From Methanosarcina sp. UBA289 (GTDB lineage Archaea > Halobacteriota > Methanosarcinia > Methanosarcinales > Methanosarcinaceae), in NCBI GenBank assembly GCA_002496565.1, contig DAKJ01000009.1, positions 62,001 through 126,000 on the forward strand: a stretch of DNA of 64,000 bases, in the 5' to 3' direction. Below the pieces are notes generated by a model, which saw only the letters and a program-made list of their open reading frames with translations, was not told the DNA's origin and ran no database searches. The translations under genes and the position numbers were made by a program. The stretch's first letter is position 1. Each line of letters starts with the position of its first letter. Shown piece by piece: positions 55,593 through 64,000 of this stretch.

Positions 55593-57353
55593 TTGAGAAA
55601 TCGCGAGATTGCTGAGTTATTTTATGAGGCTGCTGATATTCTAGAGTACCAGCAGGTTGAGTGGAAACCACGGGCTTATCGGAAAGCTGCTCAGATGATA
55701 GAAAATCTTGGGGAAGACATCGAAAAAATCTATGCCAAAGAAGGAAAAACCGGGCTGACAGAGATCCCAGGCATCGGGGAGTCAATTGCCGATCACATTG
55801 CCGAGTATCTGGAAACAGGCAAGGTGGAGAAATTTGAAAATCTTAAAGGGAAAGCTCCTTCAGGCACTGTGGAATTGATGGAAATTCGGGGACTTGGGGC
55901 AAAGAAGATGAAAAAGCTTGCCGATGCCCTTGGGATAAGGACGCTCTCAGACCTTAAAAATGCGATTGACACCCACAGACTCAGGAGGCTCGAGGGCTTC
56001 GGAGAAAAAAGTGAAGAAAATCTGGCAAGAGCAATTGAACAGTATGAGAAAAGCCATGCCCGGATAGCTCTCGGAAAAGCGCTTCCACTAGCAGATGAGG
56101 TCATATCCGCTTTAAAAGACCAGTGTGAGAGTACAGGCTCTAAAATCGACCTCTCAAAGATAATCTACACTGGCTCGCTTCGCAGGTTGAAAGAGACAAT
56201 AGGGGATATCGATATCCTGGCAGAAGCCGATAAAGGAGAGGCCTTGAAGGTAATGAATTGTTTTGTCTCCCTTCCGGATGTCGAGCAGGTGATCTTAAAA
56301 GGAAGCACAAAAAGCAGTGTGATTCTGAGAGAAGGGATAGCTATTGACCTGAGAGTAGTCCCGCCTGAAAGCTACGGAACATCTCTTCAGTATTTTACGG
56401 GCTCAAAGGAGCACAATATAGAACTTAGAAATGTTGCCATCAAAAACGGTTACAAACTTTCGGAATATGGGCTGTACTTAAAAGAATCCGGGAAACAGAT
56501 TGCAGGCAGCAGTGAAGAAGAAATTTATGAAAAACTTGGACTTGCCTACATCCCACCCGAGCTCCGGGAAAACCGGGGAGAGATTAAAGCCGCTTCAAAA
56601 AATTCCCTGCCCAAACTGATAGAAGCAGGCGATCTCAGGGGAGATCTCCATATGCATACAGAATACAGTGAGGGAAGAGACAGCCTTAAGACCATGATTG
56701 AAAAAGCAGAGGCTCTTGGTTATGAGTATATCGCAGTAACCGATCATTCCCGCTCCCAGAAGGTCGCAAACGGCCTGGAAATCGAAAAATTAAAAGATCA
56801 GTGGGAAGAAATTGGCGAACTCTCAAAACAATTCAAGATAAAAATTCTCAAAGGATCGGAAGTTGATATCCTGAGAGATGGAAGCCTGGACTATCCGGAT
56901 GAAATTCTCAAAGAACTCGATGTTGTGGTAGGAGCCGTACACTCCGGTTTTGCATTACCTGAGAGGAAAATGACTGAAAGAATTATTACGGCCCTGGAGA
57001 ACAGGTATCTTGATATCCTTGCCCATCCTTCAGGCAGGCTGTTTGGGAAAAGAGAGGCTTATGCCGTCAATTTTGAAAAGGTTTTTGAAACTGCCGCTGC
57101 AAACGGAAAAGTGATTGAGATCAACAGCCAGCCTTCAAGGCTTGACCTTAATGATGAGCTGATCCTGCGTGCAAAGAACTTTGACCTTAAATTCTGTATC
57201 TCCACCGACAGCCATTCTACTAAGGGTCTTGCTCTCATGCGATACGGGCTCGGACAGGCGCGGCGTGGCTGGCTCGAGAAAGAAGACGTTGTTAACACCT
57301 ACCCCTACCCCAAGCTTAAAGAAGTTTTCAAAAAACATAGACCCAGCCAGTGA
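55593..57353 (+). CDS. polX: DNA polymerase X with PHP exonuclease domain (PolX)
   Basis: 586 residues. The N-terminal pol-beta 8-kDa-like and helix-hairpin-helix part (EIPGIGESIADHIAEYLETG, EIRGLGAKKMKKLADALGI) is followed by the polymerase palm with TGSLRRLKETIGDIDIL and a second Asp in IAIDLRVV. The C-terminal PHP domain has GDLHMHTEYSEG, AVTDHS, DILAHPSG and STDSHS. It fills gaps and proofreads 3' ends in base-excision repair. TTG start at 55593 after GGGGGAAG. It lies 80 bp after the ligase, a natural repair pair. Confidence 0.93.
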   Translation: MRNREIAELFYEAADILEYQQVEWKPRAYRKAAQMIENLGEDIEKIYAKEGKTGLTEIPGIGESIADHIAEYLETGKVEKFENLKGKAPSGTVELMEIRGLGAKKMKKLADALGIRTLSDLKNAIDTHRLRRLEGFGEKSEENLARAIEQYEKSHARIALGKALPLADEVISALKDQCESTGSKIDLSKIIYTGSLRRLKETIGDIDILAEADKGEALKVMNCFVSLPDVEQVILKGSTKSSVILREGIAIDLRVVPPESYGTSLQYFTGSKEHNIELRNVAIKNGYKLSEYGLYLKESGKQIAGSSEEEIYEKLGLAYIPPELRENRGEIKAASKNSLPKLIEAGDLRGDLHMHTEYSEGRDSLKTMIEKAEALGYEYIAVTDHSRSQKVANGLEIEKLKDQWEEIGELSKQFKIKILKGSEVDILRDGSLDYPDEILKELDVVVGAVHSGFALPERKMTERIITALENRYLDILAHPSGRLFGKREAYAVNFEKVFETAAANGKVIEINSQPSRLDLNDELILRAKNFDLKFCISTDSHSTKGLALMRYGLGQARRGWLEKEDVVNTYPYPKLKEVFKKHRPSQ

Positions 57354-57360
57354 CTGGCCT

Positions 57361-57506
57361 GTGCCGCAACTGTAGCGTCGGATGATCACGCCATTGCTTG
57401 GTGTTTTCGGTCAAGCCCTTTTTGAAAAGGGTTGTGCCACAACCGTTGCGCCGCTTGACCACGCCGTCGGAAGGGGTTTTCGATTAAACATTTTAAATCA
57501 GCCGTC
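57361..57506. repeat. Two tandem ~73-bp imperfect repeats after polX
   Basis: 57361-57433 and 57434-57506 align over their length, best in GTGCC(G/A)CAAC(T/C)GT(A/T)GCG and GA(T/C)CACGCC, then GTTTTCG. A hairpin CCCTTTT-TG-AAAAGGG lies at 57416-57431 across the junction. This could be a transcript-end structure or a copy of a dispersed repeat. Confidence 0.55.
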
Positions 57507-57575
57507 CTAAGTGAGTTGAAAATATAGCCTTTCTTGCCCGTAATTCAGCCCTCTTGAGCGAACGAAGTGAGCGAA

Positions 57576-57622
57576 AAGGGAACCGTCCTCCCGAGACGGG
57601 ACTCGGGTGACGGGACTCGGGG
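57576..57622 (+). promoter_or_regulatory. GC-rich leader with hairpin and 13-bp direct repeat
   Basis: GACGGGACTCGGG occurs at 57595-57607 and 57609-57621, and CCGTC at 57584-57588 can pair with GACGG at 57595-57599. It lies in the ~340-bp leader of the LysA-family gene. A regulatory RNA is possible but I recognise no known riboswitch. Confidence 0.3.
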
Positions 57623-57695
57623 CAGAAAGACTAATAAAGGAGTAAAAGTTCAAATTGATACAAACCCCATTAAAAAATCGATAAAAGGTAATAAT

Positions 57696-58958
57696 ATGGT
57701 TTCAAAGGACCTTCCCTTCACGAAAGAGGAAATTCTGGAAATAATAAAAAAGTATCCCACCCCGTTTCATATCTACGATGAAAAAGCCATTCTGGAAAAT
57801 GCAGAGAGAATGAAGGCAGCCTTCAAGGAAGTACCTGGATTTAAAGAGTTCTTTGCAGTAAAAGCCCTTCCAAATCCCTTTATTCTCAAAATTCTCAAAG
57901 ATGTGGGCTTCGGTGCGGATTGTAGCTCTTTGCCGGAGTTAATTCTTGCCGAAAAAGCAGGAATGAACGGGGAAGACATAATGTTCAGCTCAAACGATAC
58001 CCCCTCTGAAGAGTTCTTAAAGGCAAAAGAGCTTGGAGCATACATAAACCTTGATGACATAAGCCATATTGACTACCTTGAAAAGTATGCCGGACTTCCA
58101 GAAATTGTTTGTTTCAGATATAATCCTGGCCCCCTTAAAGAAGGAAATGCCATTATAGGAAAGCCGGAAGAGGCAAAGTACGGCTTCACTAGAGACCAGC
58201 TTTTTGAAGGTTATCGCATACTCAGGGACAAGGGAGTAAAGCGTTTTGGAATGCACACAATGGTGGCCTCGAATGAACTAAATGCTGATTACTTTGTGGA
58301 AACCGCAAGAATTCTCTTCGAGCTTATAGTTGAAATCTCAAAAGAACTCAACATAAAGTTCGAATTTGTTAACCTCGGCGGAGGCATAGGCATACCCTAC
58401 AGGCCTGAAGAGGAGCCTGTCTCCTTCGAAGCCGTGGCAAAAGGAGTCAAAGAAGCTTATGAAGCCACAATAACAGCCAACGGGCTTTACCCGCTCAAAG
58501 TTTTCCTAGAATGCGGCCGTGTAATCACAGGTCCCTATGGCTACCTGATTTCCCAGGTTAGGCATCTCAAGCATACCTACAAAGACTATGTTGGGATGGA
58601 CTCCTGTATGGCAAACCTGATGCGGCCGGGCATTTACGGGGCTTATCACCATATAACCGTGCTCGGAAAGGATAACGAAGCCCCTGCCCGTAAATATGAC
58701 GTAACCGGCTCCCTCTGCGAAAACAATGACAAGTTTGCTATCGACAGACCTCTTCCGGAAATTGAAATAGGAGATATCCTTGTAATCCACGATACAGGAG
58801 CTCACGGGCACGCCATGGGCTTCAATTATAATGGAAAATTACGTTCTGCCGAACTCCTTCTTAGAAAGGACGGAAGTGTTGTGCAGATCCGGAGAGCCGA
58901 GACAATTGAGGATTACTTTGCAACCCTCGATTTTGAAGCCTTGAAGGATTTCAAGTAA
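57696..58958 (+). CDS. lysA: Diaminopimelate decarboxylase family (LysA-like) PLP enzyme
   Basis: 420 residues, fold type III decarboxylase. PLP lysine in FFAVKALPNPFIL, GADCSSLPEL, phosphate-binding FVNLGGGIGIPYRPEEEP, ECGRVITGPYG, and the C-terminal barrel CENNDKFAIDRPLPEIEIGD followed by HDTGAHGHAMGFNYNG. The last motif and GMHTMVASNE differ from classic LysA (GAYG, HIGS), so it is a divergent subgroup. DAP decarboxylation to lysine is the likely role. ATG at 57696 chosen; the upstream extension to 57567 is low-complexity leader. Confidence 0.82.
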   Translation: MVSKDLPFTKEEILEIIKKYPTPFHIYDEKAILENAERMKAAFKEVPGFKEFFAVKALPNPFILKILKDVGFGADCSSLPELILAEKAGMNGEDIMFSSNDTPSEEFLKAKELGAYINLDDISHIDYLEKYAGLPEIVCFRYNPGPLKEGNAIIGKPEEAKYGFTRDQLFEGYRILRDKGVKRFGMHTMVASNELNADYFVETARILFELIVEISKELNIKFEFVNLGGGIGIPYRPEEEPVSFEAVAKGVKEAYEATITANGLYPLKVFLECGRVITGPYGYLISQVRHLKHTYKDYVGMDSCMANLMRPGIYGAYHHITVLGKDNEAPARKYDVTGSLCENNDKFAIDRPLPEIEIGDILVIHDTGAHGHAMGFNYNGKLRSAELLLRKDGSVVQIRRAETIEDYFATLDFEALKDFK

Positions 58959-59119
58959 GAAAATTCTTCAGCAAAAATCGGAAAATATTCCGAAAGAGAA
59001 TTAACTAAAGAACTAAAGACAGGTGGGTAGCAGGTAAGTTTCATTACGGGATTCCGCTATTGGATCTCACTGCCGCACCTGAATTAACCCTTATTACAAC
59101 CCTTACTTACACGAGTATT

Positions 59120-59238
59120 TAGGACTTATGCACTTGAAGTACAAAACCAATCGTAACAGATGTTGTGGTCAAATTCGCGTTTTAGACAGTAGAAGATTTT
59201 GATGTTATTGATTTCTCTGTTCAACTGCTTAAGTCCTA
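59120..59238. mobile_element. 119-bp MITE, second copy
   Basis: Ends TAGGACTTATGCACTTG and, inverted, TAGGACTTAAGCAGTTG. These match the ends of the element at 12172-12299, including the following ACTT(G/A)AA(G/A)TACAAAA(C/T) block. No target duplication is visible (GTATT left, TTCCC right). Lies in the 58959-59274 gap after the LysA-like gene. Confidence 0.7.
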
Positions 59239-59274
59239 TTCCCTATAAATCTAGAAAGTCAAAAAATATGATCA

Positions 59275-59640
59275 TCATACTTCAGAGAAGTCATCTCCAT
59301 ACTGTCTGCACTCCTGCGCACTTATCATCCCACAACTCAAAAGGCTCAGTGATTCAAATATACCTTCACCTACACTTATTCCTTTTAGAGCGCACTTCTT
59401 CACCAAAAGGTCGTAAAGGACTTCATTTTCGTTTTTAATAAAGTCACACATTTCCGAAATAAATTCATCCGTTACAAGTGGCTCTTTTTTGTTTACCCAA
59501 TTATCAATTGACTCAATCAGATATTGGCGCATAGATTTATTCTTGCCAAGATCCATAAGATTCATAAAGGCACATTCATCTATGCTTAGAACCCACTTAC
59601 CAAGTTTATACTTAAACATATCTCCATTATTGTCTTCCAA
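59275..59640 (-). CDS. Hypothetical protein
   Basis: 121 residues, mainly helical and acidic: MFKYKLGKWVLSIDECAF, then LIESIDNWVNKKEPLVTDEF and VLYDLLVKKCALKGISVGEG. No membrane segment. Codon use and composition are normal for the region, so it is probably real. No family recognised. The MITE lies 37 bp past its 3' end. Confidence 0.55.
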   Translation of the reverse strand: MEDNNGDMFKYKLGKWVLSIDECAFMNLMDLGKNKSMRQYLIESIDNWVNKKEPLVTDEFISEMCDFIKNENEVLYDLLVKKCALKGISVGEGIFESLSLLSCGMISAQECRQYGDDFSEV

Positions 59641-59867
59641 ACATACCCCTCCACAATAATTGAATTCTCATAATAACTAGAGAATTCATGATATTTAACT
59701 CATCATAGGGCATAAGCTGACTGGTATTTAACTATGCACAATAGCCTACTATGATAGAATTTATCTTTGGACAGTTAAAGGTTTAACTGAACCAGCAGCA
59801 AGAGATTGCGAGTTTTACTTTTCGCAAAATTATTTGGATACTGAGAACAATATATTAATGATTAAAT

Positions 59868-60203
59868 ATGACTCCTGAAGAAGCTGCTAAAAGAAAAGAA
59901 GAATGGGTCTCAAAGATGAAGCGCGAAGGTAAAATGAAAGAGGATATGACCGAAGACCACAAGGCCTGCCTTAATGCCCTGCAGAACCCTGTACGGAGAA
60001 ACATCCTCAAAGCCCTGGTAAAGCAGAAAAAATCGCTGGAAGAAATTAAGACAGAACTCAAGCTCACAGATTCTCAGGCGAGTTACAACCTTATTATGCT
60101 AGAAAGTACTCTATGTATTGAAAAAGAGGAAAGTGAAGGTGTATATTATATCCTGACTCCTAGAGGAAAAGGATATATGGAAAATGTGGAAATGAAAAAG
60201 TAA
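59868..60203 (+). CDS. ArsR-like winged-helix transcription regulator
   Basis: 111 residues. After a charged N-terminal helix come LNALQNPVRRNILKALVKQK, SLEEIKTELKLTDSQASYNL (HTH) and IEKEESEGVYYILTPRGKGY (wing), a typical winged helix. It may bind DNA as a dimer. Target unknown; no divergent partner nearby. Confidence 0.82.
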   Translation: MTPEEAAKRKEEWVSKMKREGKMKEDMTEDHKACLNALQNPVRRNILKALVKQKKSLEEIKTELKLTDSQASYNLIMLESTLCIEKEESEGVYYILTPRGKGYMENVEMKK

Positions 60204-60415
60204 AGGTACTTGGACTCAGTAAAAGTACACGGACTCAGCAGATAAATTTGGCAGATATTCCGAATCATTTTTTGCACATTTTTTTGCATTCTTATTCTCT
60301 GGAATCTTGAATCTTTGAATTTATCTGTTTTAAAAGGGCAAGGGGAGATTCAGAATCAGAATCATTAGTCTGATTGAGTTCTCCCGGACGTAAAAAATCG
60401 ACGGTTTAAACAACC

Positions 60416-61576
60416 TTAAATATCCTCATATTTTTTCAGAATATCCTCAAAGGAATCCACGACAGCTTCAAGTTTTTCTCTACCAAGCCCGAAAGTGCTA
60501 AGTTTGAAATATTTGGTGAGCCCTGACTTAATGCCGTGAACATTGCGGGCTTTGAGCTCCTTGTAGAGGAAGTATCTTCCGTTCTTGACCTTCTCGGAAA
60601 TCTCATAGAAACGAGGGGCTTCGAAGAACATAAGGTCATGAGAATGGGGTTTTTGCCCACGCTGGATAAAGCCCATTTCTTCTAGCCTTGCCGAAAACCA
60701 GCGGGTGTTTTCGACTTCCTGGTCCCAGTTTCTAACACGCTTTACAACATCCGGGAAGGATGCAATAAGGGTCATAACTGTAGCGCCCCTTGCAGTGCAC
60801 CCCAGAAGTTCAACTTCTTTTACCTTGCTGTGTTTGGATTTTCTGAACACAATAGGAGCATATTCTTCACTTACCCCGAGCACTCCGACAGGCCCTGACG
60901 CAGCCATCGATTTATGCCCGCTGCCTACAATAAAGTCGGCACCTATTTCTTTTGCAGATACCGGCATTCTTCCGACTGCGTATGCGCCATTCAGAAGGAG
61001 GGGGACATCGTATTCATGGCAGACCGACGCTATCTTTCCTGCATCTGGCAGGTTTCCATAGCTTCCGTCAGGATATGTTACAAGTGCAAGCGCAGGCGGT
61101 TTTCCACTTTCCTTTGTAACCTCTTCGATTGCTGTGGCATACCCTTCAGGGTCAAGGTAATAATCGGGGCTGCCTGAATGCGGTACGGTTTTGATATTCA
61201 AGCCGGCTCTTTCGGCTGCAACATATGAAGAGTAATGGGCAAGCCCGTCAAGCACAATCCAGTCACCCGGCTTTCCAATAGAATGCATGACAGCAAACTT
61301 GGACTCCCGAGCCCCATTTGTAACCCTTGCTTCATCACAGCCAAGAAACTCTGGAAGGGCGTTATGTACGAAATCATAAATTGGAGGTTTTTTTATTTGG
61401 TCCAGAACTCCTCCGCAAAAATCGCATACAGAGTACCCGTCTCCCCATTCTACAAGAGCCTGTTTTGCAGCCTCGGTCAAACATCCGCCTGTTTGAAGAG
61501 GATCGATGTTTATGCTGCCAAGGGTCTCTCTTTTTATAAAACCGAACTTCTGAAGGGATGAGTCATCAAGTTTCAT
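60416..61576 (-). CDS. pscS: O-phosphoseryl-tRNA:Cys-tRNA synthase (SepCysS)
   Basis: 386-residue PLP enzyme that converts Sep-tRNACys to Cys-tRNACys with a sulfur donor. Visible are RETLGSINIDPLQTGGCLTE, the essential N-terminal cysteines in GYSVCDFCGG, the PLP lysine in GSGHKSMAASGP and a third cysteine in LLGCTARGA. It is part of the indirect methanogen route to Cys-tRNA, coupling to the persulfide chemistry suggested by the tusA/iscU cluster. GAGGT precedes the start. Confidence 0.93.
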   Translation of the reverse strand: MKLDDSSLQKFGFIKRETLGSINIDPLQTGGCLTEAAKQALVEWGDGYSVCDFCGGVLDQIKKPPIYDFVHNALPEFLGCDEARVTNGARESKFAVMHSIGKPGDWIVLDGLAHYSSYVAAERAGLNIKTVPHSGSPDYYLDPEGYATAIEEVTKESGKPPALALVTYPDGSYGNLPDAGKIASVCHEYDVPLLLNGAYAVGRMPVSAKEIGADFIVGSGHKSMAASGPVGVLGVSEEYAPIVFRKSKHSKVKEVELLGCTARGATVMTLIASFPDVVKRVRNWDQEVENTRWFSARLEEMGFIQRGQKPHSHDLMFFEAPRFYEISEKVKNGRYFLYKELKARNVHGIKSGLTKYFKLSTFGLGREKLEAVVDSFEDILKKYEDI

Positions 61577-61613
61577 TTTATTTCATACCTCAAGTTATCT
61601 TTCATACATCAGT

Positions 61614-61651
61614 ATTAGTTACAGATTAACCTCAACATTAGTTACAGATTA
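61614..61651. repeat. 15-bp direct repeat upstream of pscS
   Basis: ATTAGTTACAGATTA occurs at 61614-61628 and 61637-61651, 38-75 bp before the pscS start on the opposite strand. It could be a paired regulator site or part of the promoter. The remaining 61577-61937 gap shows nothing else. Confidence 0.5.
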
Positions 61652-61937
61652 GTTTATAATTTTTAACTTGCAAATGCAGGAAATAATCTTTGAAATAAAA
61701 AAATCTGAATTATTCAATCCAGTTTAATGCTTTTACCCTAATTCCGCGTTAAGATTTTTTATTTACTCTGGATACGCATAGATTCATAAAAAAGTATTCC
61801 AAAATCTATGATATTTGAAGATAGCAAAGGCTCCTTAATAAATATCAAGAGCCCCCTGCTGGAAAGATTCCGGATTTACCGGAAAAAGAAAGCAAAACGC
61901 CTTTAAAAAGACGTTATGCGACCATTTTTCAGCTATT

Positions 61938-62216
61938 TCAAGCGTTTACTGCCTTGTTAAATACATCAGTAAACTCGTCGCACTGAGCAATTATTTTCGA
62001 AGCAGCGTCCTTTAAGACCTCAATAGGGTTTGTACCATCGGTTTTGATGTAAAGGATCGGGTCACTGATACTTACGTATTTCATATCATAGAAGGCAATC
62101 TCAACCCTTTCGTCTTTAATCAGAAGATCCTTGAGCAGATTTAGAAGGGTATGTGTCTCGCCTTTGAACTCGACTTCAAGCTCATTGTCTGTTTTGGAAA
62201 GAATATTCAGTTGCAT
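61938..62216 (-). CDS. rpoL: DNA-directed RNA polymerase subunit L
   Basis: 92 residues matching archaeal RpoL/Rpb11: LNILSKTDNELEVEFKGETH, TLLNLLKDLLIKDERVEIAF and DPILYIKTDGTNPIEVL. It forms the assembly platform with RpoD. AGGTGGTCACC precedes the ATG. It lies 81 bp after csl4, a common archaeal order. Confidence 0.95.
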   Translation of the reverse strand: MQLNILSKTDNELEVEFKGETHTLLNLLKDLLIKDERVEIAFYDMKYVSISDPILYIKTDGTNPIEVLKDAASKIIAQCDEFTDVFNKAVNA

Positions 62217-62297
62217 TGGTGACCACCTGTAAATGGTAAGTAATGTAATCTACTGATAATTTACTGTGCAGAAGTCCATGCCTGTAGGAGAAAGAAA

Positions 62298-63260
62298 TTA
62301 CTGGATCCCTTTCCCGTACTCGGTTGAGATTTTGCGAGTTTCGGTCATATTGCATACAGGACATTTAAGCTTTTTCCCTTCGAGCACAAGTTCTCCTCTG
62401 CAATTTGAACAGTAAGCTTTTACAACTCCAAGGGAATCTTCAGCTGTTGTCAGGCGCATTCTTTCAGTATCAATAACCCTGGCCCTGATTATATCAAAGT
62501 GCCTGAACTCATCTGAAAGTCTCTTAACGTAAGAGTCCCGCACATTTGACACGTGGACGTCTCCAGACCGCACATTGACAATTTCCCTGTCTTCTTTGCC
62601 TTCTATTCTTGCAACTTCTACCATTGCTCCGGATTCGCGCACGTCAGTTATCTTTCCATAGACAATATCCCCTACTTTAAGAATATTCGGAGTTATCGTG
62701 CTTGGCCTGACCGAGACTACTCTTGCTTTCCTATCAATAATTACTATTCCGGTAGCTGTAGAGTAAATATCTCCGGCAGACACTGTTGTTCCTTCCCCGG
62801 ACTTGAACTCCTCAGTCGTTCCAACAAGCTCTCCAGGAAGCACAAAATCACCTTTCTCAAGTTCTTCTTCTGGAGTCTCGACTTCGTAAGGAGTCCTGGA
62901 TTCAGGCATGTCCGACCTTTCCCTTGAGCCTTTTTTCTGATAAGGGAACCTTCTTTTTTTGCCCTGGTCTCCCCTGAACTGGTCCTTTGACTGCTCCCTG
63001 GACTGCCCTTTAAACTGGTCTCTGGGATGTCCCCTGAATCGTTCTCTTGATTGGCTCTTATATTGATCCCTAGACTGTTCCCTCGGTTGACTTTTAACAG
63101 CCTGTTCCCTGGGCTGGGCCTTAAACTGATCTCTTGACTGACCTTTGAATTGATCCCTGCTTTCTGAAGCAATTTGAGTCACCTTTTCGGCAACTGGCTT
63201 TCCTTCACTCGGGCCAGTCAATTTTTTTCTTGTAGTTTTACTTTTTCGAATTCTAATCAT
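62298..63260 (-). CDS. csl4: Exosome RNA-binding subunit Csl4 with long repetitive N-terminal extension
   Basis: 320 residues, against ~190 usual. From about residue 135 it is a normal Csl4: FVLPGELVGTTEEFKSGEGT, the S1 domain (VGDIVYGKITDVRESGAMVE) and a zinc ribbon AYCSNCRGELVLEGKKLKCP followed by VC. Csl4 caps the archaeal exosome and recruits RNA or DnaG. The first ~130 residues are low-complexity, basic and Gln/Arg/Asp-rich, with eight-residue units like SRDQFKGQ and PREQ between residues 33 and 105, followed by KKRRFPYQKKG. This resembles disordered RNA-binding regions. GAGGGATC precedes the ATG. Confidence 0.92.
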   Translation of the reverse strand: MIRIRKSKTTRKKLTGPSEGKPVAEKVTQIASESRDQFKGQSRDQFKAQPREQAVKSQPREQSRDQYKSQSRERFRGHPRDQFKGQSREQSKDQFRGDQGKKRRFPYQKKGSRERSDMPESRTPYEVETPEEELEKGDFVLPGELVGTTEEFKSGEGTTVSAGDIYSTATGIVIIDRKARVVSVRPSTITPNILKVGDIVYGKITDVRESGAMVEVARIEGKEDREIVNVRSGDVHVSNVRDSYVKRLSDEFRHFDIIRARVIDTERMRLTTAEDSLGVVKAYCSNCRGELVLEGKKLKCPVCNMTETRKISTEYGKGIQ

Positions 63261-63329
63261 GATCCCTCATTTGGACTATCTTTAGTAGTCGATATAAATC
63301 GTAATCACAGCAACTATCAATGATATGGA

Positions 63330-63369
63330 ATACTGTAGCCATTCAATAAGATACTGTAGCTATTCAATA
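63330..63369. repeat. 19-bp direct repeat upstream of csl4
   Basis: ATACTGTAGC(C/T)ATTCAATA at 63330-63348 and 63351-63369, period 21 bp (two helical turns), 70-109 bp before the csl4 start. The rest of the 63261-63588 gap is AT-rich with no gene. A paired regulator site is possible. Confidence 0.55.
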
Positions 63370-63588
63370 TGATATTAACACACTCAATTGACAGATAACT
63401 AACCTCAATAGATGAGATAGATTATCACATTTGTATTATCTGTCACTTTTGCCTCTATTGACGCACCGTATGGTTTGGTAAAACACAGGCATACTAATTG
63501 TAATCAGTGTTATAGTTCGCCTTTAGAGGTAAAATCCTGACACTGTCTCTATAAAGTCTGATACCTTATAACAGTACCTGCGTCTGAA

Positions 63589-64000
63589 TTATTCAGAGAC
63601 CTTAATCCTGTAGATCTCTACTTCAATAACCTCTCGTTCTTTTTTATGGAAATTGAAGGTTCGTTTTATAGGGAATTTCGCAACGTAGGAGTGTGTAATG
63701 ATTGCAGGCTTAATGAACTTTTGGATAAAAGCAAGGCTTCCGCGGTTGTGAATTGAATATATCACTTCACTTGTTCTTAACGCTGACGAAAGGAAAGGCC
63801 TGTCCCTGCCTTTCACTCTTGCCCCGAAAGGTGGATTCATAACCGTCGTTTTTACATGCCCTTTAACGTCGGCAATGTCTGATAATACGAACTCGACCTC
63901 TACTCCAAGTTTTTGGGCATTTTTTTGTGCGGTCTCAAGTGCTTTTGAATCCGTATCATACCCCACAACCGTTCTGGCTCCTAGAAGCTTCGCCCCTATT
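63589..64000 (-). CDS. METTL5-like N6-adenine rRNA methyltransferase (3' part)
   Basis: C-terminal ~136 residues of a Rossmann-fold methyltransferase; the 5' end runs off the window. VVGYDTDSKALETAQKNA is the SAM-binding acidic loop, LSDIADV the second, and VMNPPFGARVKGRDRPFL carries the NPPF adenine-N6 catalytic motif typical of METTL5. It likely modifies small-subunit rRNA. It lies upstream of csl4 and rpoL in the same direction, a gene order seen in other archaea. Confidence 0.85.
   Translation of the reverse strand, partial: IGAKLLGARTVVGYDTDSKALETAQKNAQKLGVEVEFVLSDIADVKGHVKTTVMNPPFGARVKGRDRPFLSSALRTSEVIYSIHNRGSLAFIQKFIKPAIITHSYVAKFPIKRTFNFHKKEREVIEVEIYRIKVSE

Noticed and set aside
57360..57695. 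Lysine riboswitch in the leader of the LysA-like gene
   Set aside because: Hairpins and repeats are present, but I cannot match the conserved lysine-riboswitch core.

Overview
The window is a chromosomal segment of a methanogenic archaeon, almost certainly a Methanosarcina species. The evidence is a SepCysS gene, archaeal RNA polymerase subunit L next to the exosome subunit Csl4, an NrpR-type nitrogen regulator, cupin-type phosphoglucose isomerase, archaeal malate dehydrogenase and TyrRS, DUF2769 proteins, PGF-pre-PGF/CARDB and NosD-type surface proteins, low GC content and long AT-rich intergenic stretches. The tRNAHis guanylyltransferase gene has a plain Trp codon where, as I recall, M. acetivorans has an amber (pyrrolysine) codon, which argues mildly against that species.

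Layout. 1-5074: the 3' part of a peptide/nickel-type ABC transporter operon (binding protein, two permeases, two ATPases), with a degenerate ~20-bp tandem repeat carrying the ribosome site and start codon of the last gene. 5100-15010: an accessory stretch around a complete Lhr-like helicase gene. The last ~368 bp of the helicase gene are repeated 2.9 kb downstream in diverged, mostly synonymous form. Between the copies lies a large TPR/membrane ORF interrupted by one in-frame UAG. After the second copy come a 128-bp MITE with target duplication, an ORC/CDC6-like P-loop ATPase, a relic relBE pair, and an mntA/hepT pair whose hepT carries two one-base insertions. 15260-24000: secreted and surface proteins (seven-bladed YVTN propeller, NosD beta-helix) with a YkvA protein and a quinone oxidoreductase. 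24058-33800: housekeeping genes (a nuclease-RecJ pair, NrpR-domain protein, Pgi, DEDD exonuclease, Mdh, PRC-barrel protein, Thg1, TyrRS). 34355-41435: a CARDB surface protein, small membrane proteins, HIT protein, and a sulfur-relay group (TusA, DsrE-like, an IscS-like protein lacking the PLP lysine, IscU). 41560-52563: a decayed stretch with four pseudogenes (cupredoxin, aldo/keto reductase, ferric-reductase-like membrane protein, isoprenylcysteine-methyltransferase-like protein), interleaved with an overlapping glycan operon and unusual secreted repeat proteins (Cys-rich and Met/Asn-rich). 52758-64000: tRNA-Gly(CCC), a thioesterase, DNA ligase with an in-frame UAG followed by PolX, a LysA-family decarboxylase, an HTH regulator, SepCysS, RpoL, Csl4 with a long repetitive N-terminal extension, and a METTL5-like methyltransferase running off the end.

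The main points for follow-up are two large ORFs whose only interruption is a UAG codon (TPR protein and DNA ligase) in a lineage that can decode UAG as pyrrolysine; the duplicated helicase 3' end that suggests gene-tail-replacing integration; and the lysine-less IscS in a TusA/DsrE/IscU cluster. Several lesions are one-base changes in A or T runs, so assembly error should be excluded before calling all of them true decay.
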